Positions 1 through 7,504 of a stretch of 64,000 nucleotides of DNA are shown one piece after another (within the stretch, counting starts at the first letter, position 1; each line of letters opens with the position of its first letter). The position numbers were made by a program, and so were the translations under genes. Source of the stretch: Pseudomonas entomophila L48 (GTDB lineage: Bacteria > Pseudomonadota > Gammaproteobacteria > Pseudomonadales > Pseudomonadaceae); assembly GCF_000026105.1 (NCBI RefSeq), contig NC_008027.1, forward strand, positions 3,864,501 to 3,928,500, written 5' to 3'. The notes beneath the pieces are model-generated. The model worked only from the letters and a program-made list of their open reading frames with translations. It was not told where the DNA came from and did no database searches.

Positions 1-10
1 CAAGCTGATC

Positions 11-745
11 ATGCAACTGAACCGGCCGGAGTTCTGGAGTTCGCTGGTTCGGGTGTTGAATGAGTACGTGCAGATCGACAACTGGGTGGTGTTGATTTTC
101 AGCAGCCAGCACGTGGAAGTGGTGAGCCTGCCTGAAGTCGCGGACGCTGAAGAGGTGGATGCGTTCATTCACCGCTATGTGACGGAGCTGTATCTGCTGG
201 ACCCGTTCTACATCGCCAATCGAGAGAACCCCCAGGGCGGTTTCTTCCACCTGCTGGATATCGCGCCGGAGTACTTTCTCGAGACAGAGTACTACCACCA
301 GTACTTTGCCCAGTACATCTCGGTGGATGAAGCGCAGTACAACGTGCAGCTCGACGCCGACAGGACGCTGTGCATTTCCATCGGCAGCAAGGTGCGCTTC
401 AGCCAAGAGCAAATCACCATTCTCGACATCATCAAGCCCTGGGTGACGGCCTTGATGCACCAGCGCATGTGCTTTGAAAGCGATGCCGAGAAAAACCTTG
501 CCGAGCCGCCGCCACGGCAAGAAACGCTGGCCCAGTTGGGGGCGCAGTTGACGACGCGGGAAAGCGATGTGCTCAGGCTGCTGTTGAGCGGTTTCTCCAA
601 CAAGGAGATAGCCGGCAAGCTTGCGCTCTCGGCGGAGACAATCAAGGTTCACCGCCGCAACATCTACGCCAAGCTGAATATCAAGTCGCAGTCTGAGTTG
701 TTTACTCGGTTCTTCATGCCCCGCGCCTACCCGACAGCCCCTTGA
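11..745 (+). CDS. LuxR-family helix-turn-helix transcriptional regulator
   Basis: A 244-residue protein whose last 65 residues form a LuxR/GerE-type DNA-binding domain. The segment from LTTRESDVLRL (about residue 180) through NKEIAGKLALSAETIKVHRRN to the YAKLNIKSQSEL helix is the classic four-helix signature. The N-terminal 170 residues are acidic and aromatic-rich. I see no autoinducer-binding motif and no receiver-domain aspartate, so this is a stand-alone regulator with an unidentified sensory part. Only ten bases precede the ATG and they hold no clear ribosome binding site, so the true start could lie outside the window. The next gene, on the same strand, is over 300 bases away. The target is unknown. 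Confidence 0.85.
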   Translation: MQLNRPEFWSSLVRVLNEYVQIDNWVVLIFSSQHVEVVSLPEVADAEEVDAFIHRYVTELYLLDPFYIANRENPQGGFFHLLDIAPEYFLETEYYHQYFAQYISVDEAQYNVQLDADRTLCISIGSKVRFSQEQITILDIIKPWVTALMHQRMCFESDAEKNLAEPPPRQETLAQLGAQLTTRESDVLRLLLSGFSNKEIAGKLALSAETIKVHRRNIYAKLNIKSQSELFTRFFMPRAYPTAP

Positions 746-815
746 CCACGATGTACAGCAGCGGCCCGATTAACACGAAGCAGGCCACACTGTGTATGGC
801 ACCGGCGTCGCCGGT

Positions 816-899
816 GTTCGCGGGTAAACCCGCTCCTACAGGTACCCCGTAAACGCCAAGATCAACGCCGTACCGGTAGGAGCCGGCTTGCCGGCGAAC
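816..899. repeat. REP pair (BIME-like), two inverted copies
   Basis: A REP unit of the form GTTCGCGGGTAAACCCGCTCCTAC at 816-839 faces an inverted unit GTAGGAGCCGGCTTGCCGGCGAAC at 876-899. It fills much of the 323-base gap between the LuxR-type gene and the next gene. I see no other gene or clear signal in that gap. The same family recurs at least six more times in the window. Confidence 0.9.
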
Positions 900-1068
900 G
901 GGCCATTGCGGTCAACACAACACGATGGTTTCGCTGCGGATCGGGCATCTGACAACCCCTGATAGCGGCATGGCGAGTTGCGGGTTATCCGAGCCAGCCG
1001 CAACCGTCGACTAGCGAACCATGCCCTCCTAGAATGCCACCTCCCCAATCGCGACAGGACGTTGCCCG

Positions 1069-1788
1069 ATGACTTTCGATGTGCACCACTACGCCAAGGC
1101 CTACTACAGCAACATCCAGCCGGCGCCAGGCAATCTTTATCCAAGGCTCAAAGCCTGGGAATTCCTCTACGAGTACATCTGGGACGATTCCCGTACCCGC
1201 TGGTCCGAACTGACATCGAAGACGCAACTGGAGACGACCGCGCTGCACATCGGCTTCTACCTGGCGAACTGGGGGATGTTCCGGGGCTCCTCGGGGCTGC
1301 TGCAGAACAGCAACCTGGACCTGATGAAGGCCTTGGCCAAGCTGCTCTTCGAAGGTCAGGGTGCCAAGTTGCTGGAACTCTCGCTGGAAGACTTCGGGCC
1401 TGACAACCCACATCGGGCCCAACATCAGGAACTGCTGGATTCCGTGCTGGGCTCCATGGAGTCCCTGGCGACCAACGTCTCCTGGACGAACACCCTCAAG
1501 ACCAAGATCCTGATGGGCGTCTGGGGCGAATGCCCGGCGCTCGATCGTTTCTACATCGCGGCATGCCGCGATCTGTTCCCGCGCCGGCCCTCCATTACCA
1601 ATGCCAGTGGCAAAGGCCTTGCCGCGTTGGCGGAACTGGTCGAGGAACTCGCCGTTCCTCCCCTGCCCATGCGCACCGGACGCCTTGGGCTGCAATACCC
1701 CACCGCGCGGATCATGGACATGGCGATGTTTCAATACGGAATTGAATTGGAACAGGGTTTTGACGATCAAGCTGCCGCGGTGGTTTAG
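1069..1788 (+). CDS. hypothetical protein, family not recognised
   Basis: A 239-residue protein I do not recognise. The ATG follows CAGGACG at ribosome-binding distance. The sequence is rich in aromatic residues near the N terminus (HHYAKAYYSN, WEFLYEYIWDD), has no signal peptide or membrane segment, and looks helical and soluble. Codon use resembles its neighbours. A REP-bearing gap separates it from the LuxR-type regulator upstream, and it runs towards the convergent TonB receptor gene, so it appears monocistronic. No catalytic motif stands out and no function is proposed. Confidence 0.7.
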   Translation: MTFDVHHYAKAYYSNIQPAPGNLYPRLKAWEFLYEYIWDDSRTRWSELTSKTQLETTALHIGFYLANWGMFRGSSGLLQNSNLDLMKALAKLLFEGQGAKLLELSLEDFGPDNPHRAQHQELLDSVLGSMESLATNVSWTNTLKTKILMGVWGECPALDRFYIAACRDLFPRRPSITNASGKGLAALAELVEELAVPPLPMRTGRLGLQYPTARIMDMAMFQYGIELEQGFDDQAAAVV

Positions 1789-1856
1789 GGCCGATAGCGG
1801 TCTGCCGTGCGAGCCTCACAGGGTTGTCGCACGGCCGCTCGATCAGGTAGGCCGCG

Positions 1857-4049
1857 TCAGAAATCGATAGTGCCCGAGAACTTCACCAACCGCGGATCAC
1901 CCTGGGTCATGTAGCCGCCGTTGGCCGAAGCCCAGTAGTTCTTGTCGGTGAGGTTCTCCACGTTCACCCGCAGGGTCAGGTCCTTCTCGGACACCTTCAG
2001 CTTGTAGCGGGCGCCGGCGTCGAAGCGGTTCCAGGTCGGCAGGCTGAGGTTGTTGGCGGCATCGACGAACTGGCCGCCGGTGCGCAGCATGCGGGCATTG
2101 AGCGCCAGGCCCGGCACGCCCGGCACATCCCAATCCACACTGGCATTGAGCTGGAAGGTCGGCACGCCGATGGCGTGGTTGCCGTCGTTGGTGCCGTTGA
2201 GGGTCTTCTTCTGCTCCGAGGTCATGCGCGTGCCGCCAGCCATCAGGCGCAGGCCGTCGATGGGCTCGCCGAACACGCTCAGCTCGATGCCTTTGTTGAC
2301 CTGCTCGCCATCGCGGATGAAGCGGTTGCCGAGGGTGTAGCCGTCCGACGGTTTCTCGATGCGGAACACGGCGAGGTTGGCGCCGTAGGTCTGCTTGTCG
2401 AGCTTGATGCCGGCCTCGAGCTGCTTGGTGCGCCCTGGCGGGAACATCTCGCCGGCATTGACCACGTTGGCCGGCGCGGTCGGGCCCTGGGCCAGGCCTT
2501 CGATACGGTTGGCGTACAGCGAGACGCTGTCGGTGGCCTTGAACACGATGCCGTAGACCGGCGTGGTAACACTTTTGACATAAGCCGGGCCACTGCGGCT
2601 ACCGTCGTTGGCCGGGTTGGCAACACCGTTGAAGGTCGTGCCGTCATAGGTGTAGTTCTCTACACGCAATTGTTGGCGGCGTACGCCGTAGGTCAGCAAC
2701 AGGCGGTCATCGAACAGGCCCAGCGTGTCGGACAACGCGATACTGCGGTTGCGGGTTTTCCCGGTGACGCCAGGGTCGCCCATGTCGCCGCCGGTCATGC
2801 TGACATCGGTAGGCCGGGGCAACTTGCCGGTGTTGTAGATATTGGTGTTGCCGGTGGTCGAGCGATAGAAGGTGTAGGCGTTTTCCGCCTGGGTCCACAT
2901 GGTGTTGGCGCCCAGGGCGATCTGGTGGCTGACCGGGCCGGTCTGCAGGCGGCCGTTGAGGCCGGCGCTGAAGCTGGTGTTGTCTTCGCCGTGGACGATA
3001 TCCGAGCCGCCGAGGGTCGCCGTGCCGCTGTTGCCCACCAGCACCGGCGTGCCGTAGGTGCCGTGCTCGCGGGTGTGGCGGGCGCCACCGGCGAGGTAGG
3101 CGGTCCAGCTTTCGTTCAGGTCCCATTCGCCACGGACCATGCCGAAAGTGTCTTCCGACTCGCTGTAGGTCCAGTCCTGGCCGTAGTTGTGGCTGGCGTC
3201 CGGCGCGGTGGGCACCTTGGTGGCGGTGCCGGGGCGCACGGAGTTGCGCAGGTGGTTGATGCGCTGCTTCTGGTAGCCGAAGTCGGTGGACAGGCGGAAG
3301 TCGTCGCCACGGTAGTCCAGGCCGGCGACGAACAACTTGGTGCGCTGGTCCTGGTCGTCGACGGCGGTTTCGCCTTCGCGCTGGCTGAGGTTCAGGCGCG
3401 CACCGAAGCGGTTGTCCTCACCAAAGCGCTGGCCGATGTCCAGGTGCTCGCCGATGCGCCCGTCGCTGCTGATGTCCTGGGTGTAGCGGCGGGTGGGGGT
3501 GTCGCCGGCGCGCTTGGGCTGCAGGTTGACGTTGCCGCCCAGGCCGGTGCCGGTCGGGCTCGCGCCGTTGAGGAAGGCATTGGGGCCCTTGAACACCTCA
3601 ACACGCTCCACCCCGTCGGTGGACATGATCTGGCGCGGCAGGATCCCGTACAGGCCATTGAAGGCAATGTCGTCGCCCGCCAGTGGCAGGCCACGGATCA
3701 CAAAGACCTTGGACTGGTTGCCAAAGCCATACGACTCGCGCACCGACGGGTCGTTGGCCAGCACGTCGCCGATGTCCTCGGCCTGCTGGTCCTCGATCAG
3801 CTTCGAGGTGTAGCTGGTCAGGGTGAACGGCACGTCCATGTTGTCCTGGTTGCCCAGCACGCCCATCTGCCCGCCACGGGCGACCTGGCCACCAGCGAAG
3901 GCTTCGGGCAATGCGTTCGGGGTGGGTTTGACGGCGTCGGCGTTGACGTCGGTGGCCTCGAGCTGGATCGGCTCGGCGGCCTGCGCCATCAAGGTGACGG
4001 AACAGCAGAGCGCCAGCAGGGCTGGGCGGGACGGGAAGCGCGACGCCAT
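1857..4049 (-). CDS. TonB-dependent siderophore receptor
   Basis: A 730-residue outer-membrane receptor, probably for a ferric siderophore, driven by TonB-ExbBD. A signal peptide ends near AQAA (residue 25). The plug domain covers about residues 65-170, with DIGDVLANDPSVR, the FVIRGLPL motif and GVERVEVFKGPNAFLNG. The rest is a 22-strand-type barrel ending in a terminal phenylalanine (SGTIDF). Length is normal for the siderophore-receptor subfamily. There is no N-terminal signalling (STN) domain and no adjacent sigma/anti-sigma pair, so it is a plain transporter. An imperfect dyad (ATGC, TTC, GCAT) near 4090 is at best a weak Fur-type site. The ligand cannot be assigned from sequence. Confidence 0.92.
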   Translation of the reverse strand: MASRFPSRPALLALCCSVTLMAQAAEPIQLEATDVNADAVKPTPNALPEAFAGGQVARGGQMGVLGNQDNMDVPFTLTSYTSKLIEDQQAEDIGDVLANDPSVRESYGFGNQSKVFVIRGLPLAGDDIAFNGLYGILPRQIMSTDGVERVEVFKGPNAFLNGASPTGTGLGGNVNLQPKRAGDTPTRRYTQDISSDGRIGEHLDIGQRFGEDNRFGARLNLSQREGETAVDDQDQRTKLFVAGLDYRGDDFRLSTDFGYQKQRINHLRNSVRPGTATKVPTAPDASHNYGQDWTYSESEDTFGMVRGEWDLNESWTAYLAGGARHTREHGTYGTPVLVGNSGTATLGGSDIVHGEDNTSFSAGLNGRLQTGPVSHQIALGANTMWTQAENAYTFYRSTTGNTNIYNTGKLPRPTDVSMTGGDMGDPGVTGKTRNRSIALSDTLGLFDDRLLLTYGVRRQQLRVENYTYDGTTFNGVANPANDGSRSGPAYVKSVTTPVYGIVFKATDSVSLYANRIEGLAQGPTAPANVVNAGEMFPPGRTKQLEAGIKLDKQTYGANLAVFRIEKPSDGYTLGNRFIRDGEQVNKGIELSVFGEPIDGLRLMAGGTRMTSEQKKTLNGTNDGNHAIGVPTFQLNASVDWDVPGVPGLALNARMLRTGGQFVDAANNLSLPTWNRFDAGARYKLKVSEKDLTLRVNVENLTDKNYWASANGGYMTQGDPRLVKFSGTIDF

Positions 4050-4257
4050 CGTGGGGATCCTGACAGGGGAATTAAATGAGGGCGTGAATGGTAATGCTTC
4101 GCATACGCAAACATCAACCTATCCAATTGCGTTATGCCATCTTCGGGATCAACGGCGGATCGAGCCTACACAATTCAATCGAGTGGGTCCGCAGAGAGAG
4201 CCCAGGGTGCTTGCCTCCCCGAGGTATGATCGGCGCCTCGACGAACAGGAGGTTGCG

Positions 4258-5304
4258 ATGAGCCAAGGCGACGGAATGCGGGTGATCGTGGTGGGTGCCG
4301 GCATTGTCGGCGCGTCAATCGCCTACCACCTGGCCCGCAAAGGGGCACGGGTGACGGTGGTGGAGGCCGGTGAGATCGCCTCGGGCGTGACCGGCCGCTC
4401 GTTCGCCTGGATCAACACCTGCGCTGCCGGGCCGGAAGCCATCGCGCCGCTGCGCAATGCCGCGATCGATGACTACCGCCGCCTCGAGCGCGAGCTACCT
4501 GACCTGACCGTGCGCTGGACGGGCTCGCTGTGCTACGCGCAGCCTTCCCTTGCTGAGCCGGACGCCTCGTCAACCGTGGTGGTTTCCCGGCAGCGGATCC
4601 GCGACCTGGAGCCCAACCTCAGGCATCCGCCCGAGCAAGCCATGCATGCGCCACAGGAAGGCGCGCTGGACGCCGTGGCCGCCACCCATGCACTGATCGC
4701 AGGCGCCAAGGCCCATGGCGCCACGGTGCTGACGCAGACCCAGGTGCTCGGTATGAGGTTCGACCGCGACACCCTGTCGGGCGTGAACACCTCCCAAGGC
4801 CCCCTGGCAGCTGATCGGGTGGTGCTGGCTGCCGGCACTGGCTGCGCGGCGCTGGCAGGTGCGCTGGGGGTGCCACTTGCCATCGGGCCCTCTCCCGCCC
4901 TCTTCATTCGCTACCGCGCCCGGCCAGGGCTGGTGCGCGGCATCATTTCGAACGCGGCCATGGAAGTCAGGCAAGGGGCGCAGGGTTGGCTGTTGGCGGC
5001 CGAGGATTATCTGGGCGATGGCCCGGAGCATCAGCCTGAGGTGGTGGCACGGCGCACGGCCGAGGCCATTTGCGGTGAACTCGAAGGCGTGGGCACTCTT
5101 GAACTTGCAACGGCATGCGTTGGCTGGCGACCGATGCCTAAAGACGGTATTCCGCTGATTGGCCATGTGCCCGGGGTGTCGGGGGTTTACCTATGCGTGA
5201 TGCACCCGGGCGTGACACTGGCGGCGGTGGTGGGCAGGCTGGTCAGCGAAGAGATTGTCGATGGCAAGACACATACCCACCTGGTGCCTTGCCGTCCGAT
5301 GTAA
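4258..5304 (+). CDS. FAD-dependent oxidoreductase, D-amino acid oxidase (DAO) family
   Basis: A 348-residue flavoenzyme. The dinucleotide-binding GxGxxG motif lies at residues 13-18 (VVGAGIVGASIAYHLA), followed by the acidic end of strand two (VVEAG). Near the C terminus GWRPMPKDGIPLIG and the HPGVTLAAVVG segment match the glycine-oxidase / D-amino-acid dehydrogenase fold. The ATG at 4258 is chosen because AGGAGG sits 7 bases before it; the reading frame stays open further upstream but has no better site. It is divergent from the TonB receptor with about 200 bases between them. The substrate is probably an amine or amino acid, but this is family inference only. Confidence 0.88.
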   Translation: MSQGDGMRVIVVGAGIVGASIAYHLARKGARVTVVEAGEIASGVTGRSFAWINTCAAGPEAIAPLRNAAIDDYRRLERELPDLTVRWTGSLCYAQPSLAEPDASSTVVVSRQRIRDLEPNLRHPPEQAMHAPQEGALDAVAATHALIAGAKAHGATVLTQTQVLGMRFDRDTLSGVNTSQGPLAADRVVLAAGTGCAALAGALGVPLAIGPSPALFIRYRARPGLVRGIISNAAMEVRQGAQGWLLAAEDYLGDGPEHQPEVVARRTAEAICGELEGVGTLELATACVGWRPMPKDGIPLIGHVPGVSGVYLCVMHPGVTLAAVVGRLVSEEIVDGKTHTHLVPCRPM

Positions 5305-5350
5305 CGCATGCGCGCCTTGGAAATCGAGCGCAGAGATCCCTCCTCGGCCG

Positions 5351-5851
5351 TCATCCCGTCTTGGGAGAGATCTGCCAGTATTCCGCTATGGTCTCCAAAG
5401 CGGCCTGCGCATCCTCGTCGTCATACGCTTCCCAGATAAAACTCATCACGCTGGCGACGGCGTTTTTCTGTGCCAGGCTCAACGAGCTCAACTCATAGTG
5501 CGAATCATATTTCACATAACCCTGCATGCTCCATGACAACATTTGAGTCAAGATATCGCCCTCATAGTAACTCTCCGTCGCCATCAACAGGTAAGCCGGC
5601 AAATAATATTTTATGCCTGCAGGCGCCATAAAACTGAGACAAGCGGATTCATCCCCAACATAGTTTTCACGAAATTCTTTCAGGCTAAGCTCCCACCAGC
5701 GCTTTCCTGCAAAGTAATCACGGATCTGCAACGGCTCCGGGTACCGAGATTTTACAATCTGATCAGCTTCTGGCGGCTCTGCCTTACCAAAGGCAGCCTC
5801 CACTTCTTTTCGGATAATAACCTGCCTTCTCTTGATCACTTCTTCTTGCAT
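5351..5851 (-). CDS. DUF6714-like protein at the end of the Rhs island
   Basis: A soluble 166-residue protein with EVEAAFGKAEPP near the N terminus, a WWELSLKEF segment, then FMAPAGIKYYLPAYLLMATE, a pattern I associate with DUF6714. The assignment is from memory of that family. I start at 5851, where GGGAG lies 9 bases upstream, but an in-frame start at 5869 with GAGGG upstream is equally possible. It is the last gene of the minus-strand island after the Rhs toxin and immunity-like genes, about 58 bases past the 115-residue membrane protein. Its position and isolation suggest an immunity or accessory role in the toxin island, which is inference. Confidence 0.6.
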   Translation of the reverse strand: MQEEVIKRRQVIIRKEVEAAFGKAEPPEADQIVKSRYPEPLQIRDYFAGKRWWELSLKEFRENYVGDESACLSFMAPAGIKYYLPAYLLMATESYYEGDILTQMLSWSMQGYVKYDSHYELSSLSLAQKNAVASVMSFIWEAYDDEDAQAALETIAEYWQISPKTG

Positions 5852-5909
5852 AGCGCTACACTCCCACATACCCCGCCCTCTTTTAACGATGCCGACTTAA
5901 CCACCTTAG

Positions 5910-6257
5910 TCAATTAGACCCATTACGAATAAACCTTACAAACGCGAACAAAGCCAACAACTCAACAAGCTGGACGCCCCAATACATGAGGCCATCGTAA
6001 TGCGCCGAAACCGCGAACAAATAATAGTGATAAGCCGTCAAGCCCAGCGCTGCCATCACCGCCTTAAGCAGAATTTTTTCTTCAGCAAAAAACATTACTC
6101 CCAACCACGCACACAACGGCGCCAGCCCACCAACGAGAATGGCGTGGCGAATAAATTCAATAGGAGCGGTCGCTCCGGCATGAACGGCCGCCCAAATAAA
6201 AAACGCATACACCAAAACCAATGGCGACGCCAGCATCACCTTCAAGAACACATTCAC
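5910..6257 (-). CDS. small multi-pass membrane protein, paralogue of the Rhs-linked immunity candidate
   Basis: A roughly 115-residue protein with four predicted hydrophobic segments. Its C-terminal half, TAYHYYLFAVSAH then GLMYWGVQLVELLALFAFVRFI, aligns with the protein at 7128-7487 (MAYHYVLVVFAAH, GYWVLQAGEFLLFLYFL). The shared AYHY...AH...YW...E pattern and similar length mark them as paralogues. The GTG at 6257 is preferred because GGAGG lies five bases before it; a GTG at 6269 would place that site inside the gene. I infer an orphan immunity protein of the T6SS Rhs system, probably kept from an older toxin tip. Base composition is AT-rich compared with the flanking core genes. Confidence 0.65.
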   Translation of the reverse strand: MNVFLKVMLASPLVLVYAFFIWAAVHAGATAPIEFIRHAILVGGLAPLCAWLGVMFFAEEKILLKAVMAALGLTAYHYYLFAVSAHYDGLMYWGVQLVELLALFAFVRFIRNGSN

Positions 6258-6286
6258 TTTCGCCTCCACTTAGTCTAAAAAAAAAT

Positions 6287-6513
6287 GGGGCAGATTTATG
6301 TTTTCACTCTAACTTCGGCCCACCCCGCCTCACCTGATCGACACCATTTCCCGTGATTCGAGGACCGTCCATAAACGGCGAGTGCCCGTCAGTTTCCGCG
6401 TTGGATAGCCAATCGAATCAGACTGCGCTCTTGAGCTGAAATTACCTGATGCTCCGTGGTCTCTACGGCCACGCATAAGCAGCTATTGGAGTGTAAAAAG
6501 TAAATCCGTCCCC
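6287..6513. mobile_element. about 227-bp element with inverted termini (GGGG..GATTTA)
   Basis: The left end reads GGGGCAGATTTATGTTTTCA and the right end, read inward on the other strand, GGGGACGGATTTACTTTTTA. These are imperfect inverted repeats of about 20 bases that both continue into CACTC. The interior has no open frame of note and a composition unlike the AT-rich sequence on either side. The terminal motif resembles repeats I associate with IS200-like (RAYT) elements in Pseudomonas. No transposase is present, so this would be a miniature or decayed non-autonomous copy. It interrupts the remnant gene at 6514-6659. Confidence 0.55.
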
Positions 6514-6659
6514 TTTCCCCCGCCTTTTTTCTTCATGCTATTTTTGGCAAAACCAGAATACCACCCATTAGCAATAGCCAAAAAGGTAGTTAGACGAACA
6601 AACACCACAACCCCTAGTCAATAGAAACCGCTTAAGCCTCGCCACATACGCCCAAACAT
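6514..6659 (-). pseudogene. remnant of a small gene, truncated by the inverted-repeat element
   Basis: Read on the minus strand, an ATG at 6659 overlaps the stop of the preceding membrane-protein frame as TGATG, a typical coupled start. The frame gives MFGRMWRGLSGFY, then one TGA, then LGVVVFVRLTTFLAIANGWY before running into the element at 6513. The hydrophobic pattern continues across the TGA, so I read it as one gene broken by a nonsense change and cut off by the element. No function is assigned. It looks like a further member of the immunity-like series. Confidence 0.45.
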
Positions 6660-6954
6660 CACCCCACACTCCCTTTAACTCGAATATCACACCCCTTAGA
6701 TTGCGCATAGAAAATCAATACAATCAAGCCAACACCAATAACCGCACCACCACACATAGAAAAAATAAACAACCAGACAACACTCTATCTTTAAACTTAA
6801 ATACATGACCAAGCAACTCAAAAAGCCCAGGGAAAGTATTCATGTTTATTCCATTCCTCCCTGAGTAAAAATGCCCGTAGAGCACAGTAACAGCCAACAT
6901 AATTGCCAGACCCCAAAACACCATCTCAACCGAGTTCACCAACCACCCACACAC
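6659..6954 (-). pseudogene. two-helix membrane protein gene with a one-base frameshift
   Basis: Starting at GTG 6954 (or ATG 6924), the frame encodes one hydrophobic segment (FWGLAIMLAVTVLYGHFY), a polar loop (NGINMNTFPGLFELLGHVFKFK) and the start of a second segment, then stops at 6724. Adding one base to the A6 run at 6750-6755 instead joins it to a frame reading SMCGGAVIGVGLIVLIFY and then AQSKGCDIRVKGSVG, ending at 6659. The joined product of about 98 residues has a complete second helix and a basic tail, and its stop overlaps the next start as TGATG. I conclude the unbroken form is ancestral. It is an orphan immunity-like gene, inactive or slippage-dependent here. Confidence 0.6.
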
Positions 6955-7050
6955 AATAAAATCTCACTCAGCACCAAAAAAAATAGATGCATACGAATCT
7001 GGACTGCATTAAACCTTTAGCTCAGGACCAACACCAGTGGAAAAAGGAGA

Positions 7051-7092
7051 TGGATTTATTTCCTCTACTTTAGAGCAGCAAAAATAAATCCA
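7051..7092. repeat. compact nested palindrome sharing the GGATTTATTT core
   Basis: The arms TGGATTTATTT (7051-7061) and AAATAAATCCA (7082-7092) are perfectly complementary. Inside, CTCTA (7063-7067) pairs with TAGAG (7071-7075) around CTT. The core is the same as the ends of the 227-bp element at 6287-6513, so this may be a minimal or solo form. It lies between the immunity candidate and the frameshifted membrane gene. Nothing else is evident in 6955-7127. Confidence 0.6.
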
Positions 7093-7127
7093 CACTTTTT
7101 GTTCGAGCCGCAATTAGAGCAAAAACC

Positions 7128-7487
7128 TCAAGAAGCGCGCACCCAATTCCCGACCTTATTAAGAAAATATAAAAACAACAAAAACTCCCCAGCCTGCAGA
7201 ACCCAGTAACCAAACTGGTCATGCGCAGCAAACACAACCAAAACATAATGATAAGCCATTAAGATCATCACCGACACAACCGCAAATAATAATTTAGAAA
7301 ACCCCAATCTAAACAGTGCAACAAGAAACGTAATCAATGGTAAAAGACCACTCACGAGGACCACCTGCAGCCCAGCCAACGCTGATAGTTCGTAAGCGGA
7401 GTGAAATCCCAGCGCACATAGCAACCCATACACTACTAAAGAAACCAGCACCACTATCCATTTTATCAATGATAACACCACCCGCAT
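7128..7487 (-). CDS. small membrane protein, candidate immunity protein for the Rhs toxin
   Basis: A 119-residue protein with four hydrophobic stretches (IVVLVSLVVYGLLCALGF; VVLVSGLLPLITFLVALF; LLFAVVSVMILMAYHYVLVVFAA; VLQAGEFLLFLYFL). The ATG at 7487 is chosen because GGGGGAGGG lies just upstream and gives a 17-base gap after the Rhs stop at 7505; an in-frame start at 7520 would overlap rhs and has no better site. A small gene directly after an Rhs toxin tip is the standard place for the cognate immunity protein. A multi-pass membrane immunity protein suggests the toxin acts at or across the inner membrane. A second copy-like gene lies at 5910-6257. Confidence 0.65.
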   Translation of the reverse strand: MRVVLSLIKWIVVLVSLVVYGLLCALGFHSAYELSALAGLQVVLVSGLLPLITFLVALFRLGFSKLLFAVVSVMILMAYHYVLVVFAAHDQFGYWVLQAGEFLLFLYFLNKVGNWVRAS

Positions 7488-7504
7488 TTTCACCCTCCCC
7501 CTGA

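Noticed and set aside
2175..4079. 634-codon open frame on the plus strand
   Set aside because: Antisense shadow of the TonB-dependent receptor; low-complexity translation.
4086..4104. Possible Fur box upstream of the siderophore receptor
   Set aside because: Only a weak dyad is visible; it does not match the Fur consensus well enough to list.
7009..7114. Short minus-strand frame ending PSPFSTGVGPELKV
   Set aside because: Protein-like in part, but about 34 codons with no start and running through the palindrome; judged chance or a tail of a lost gene.
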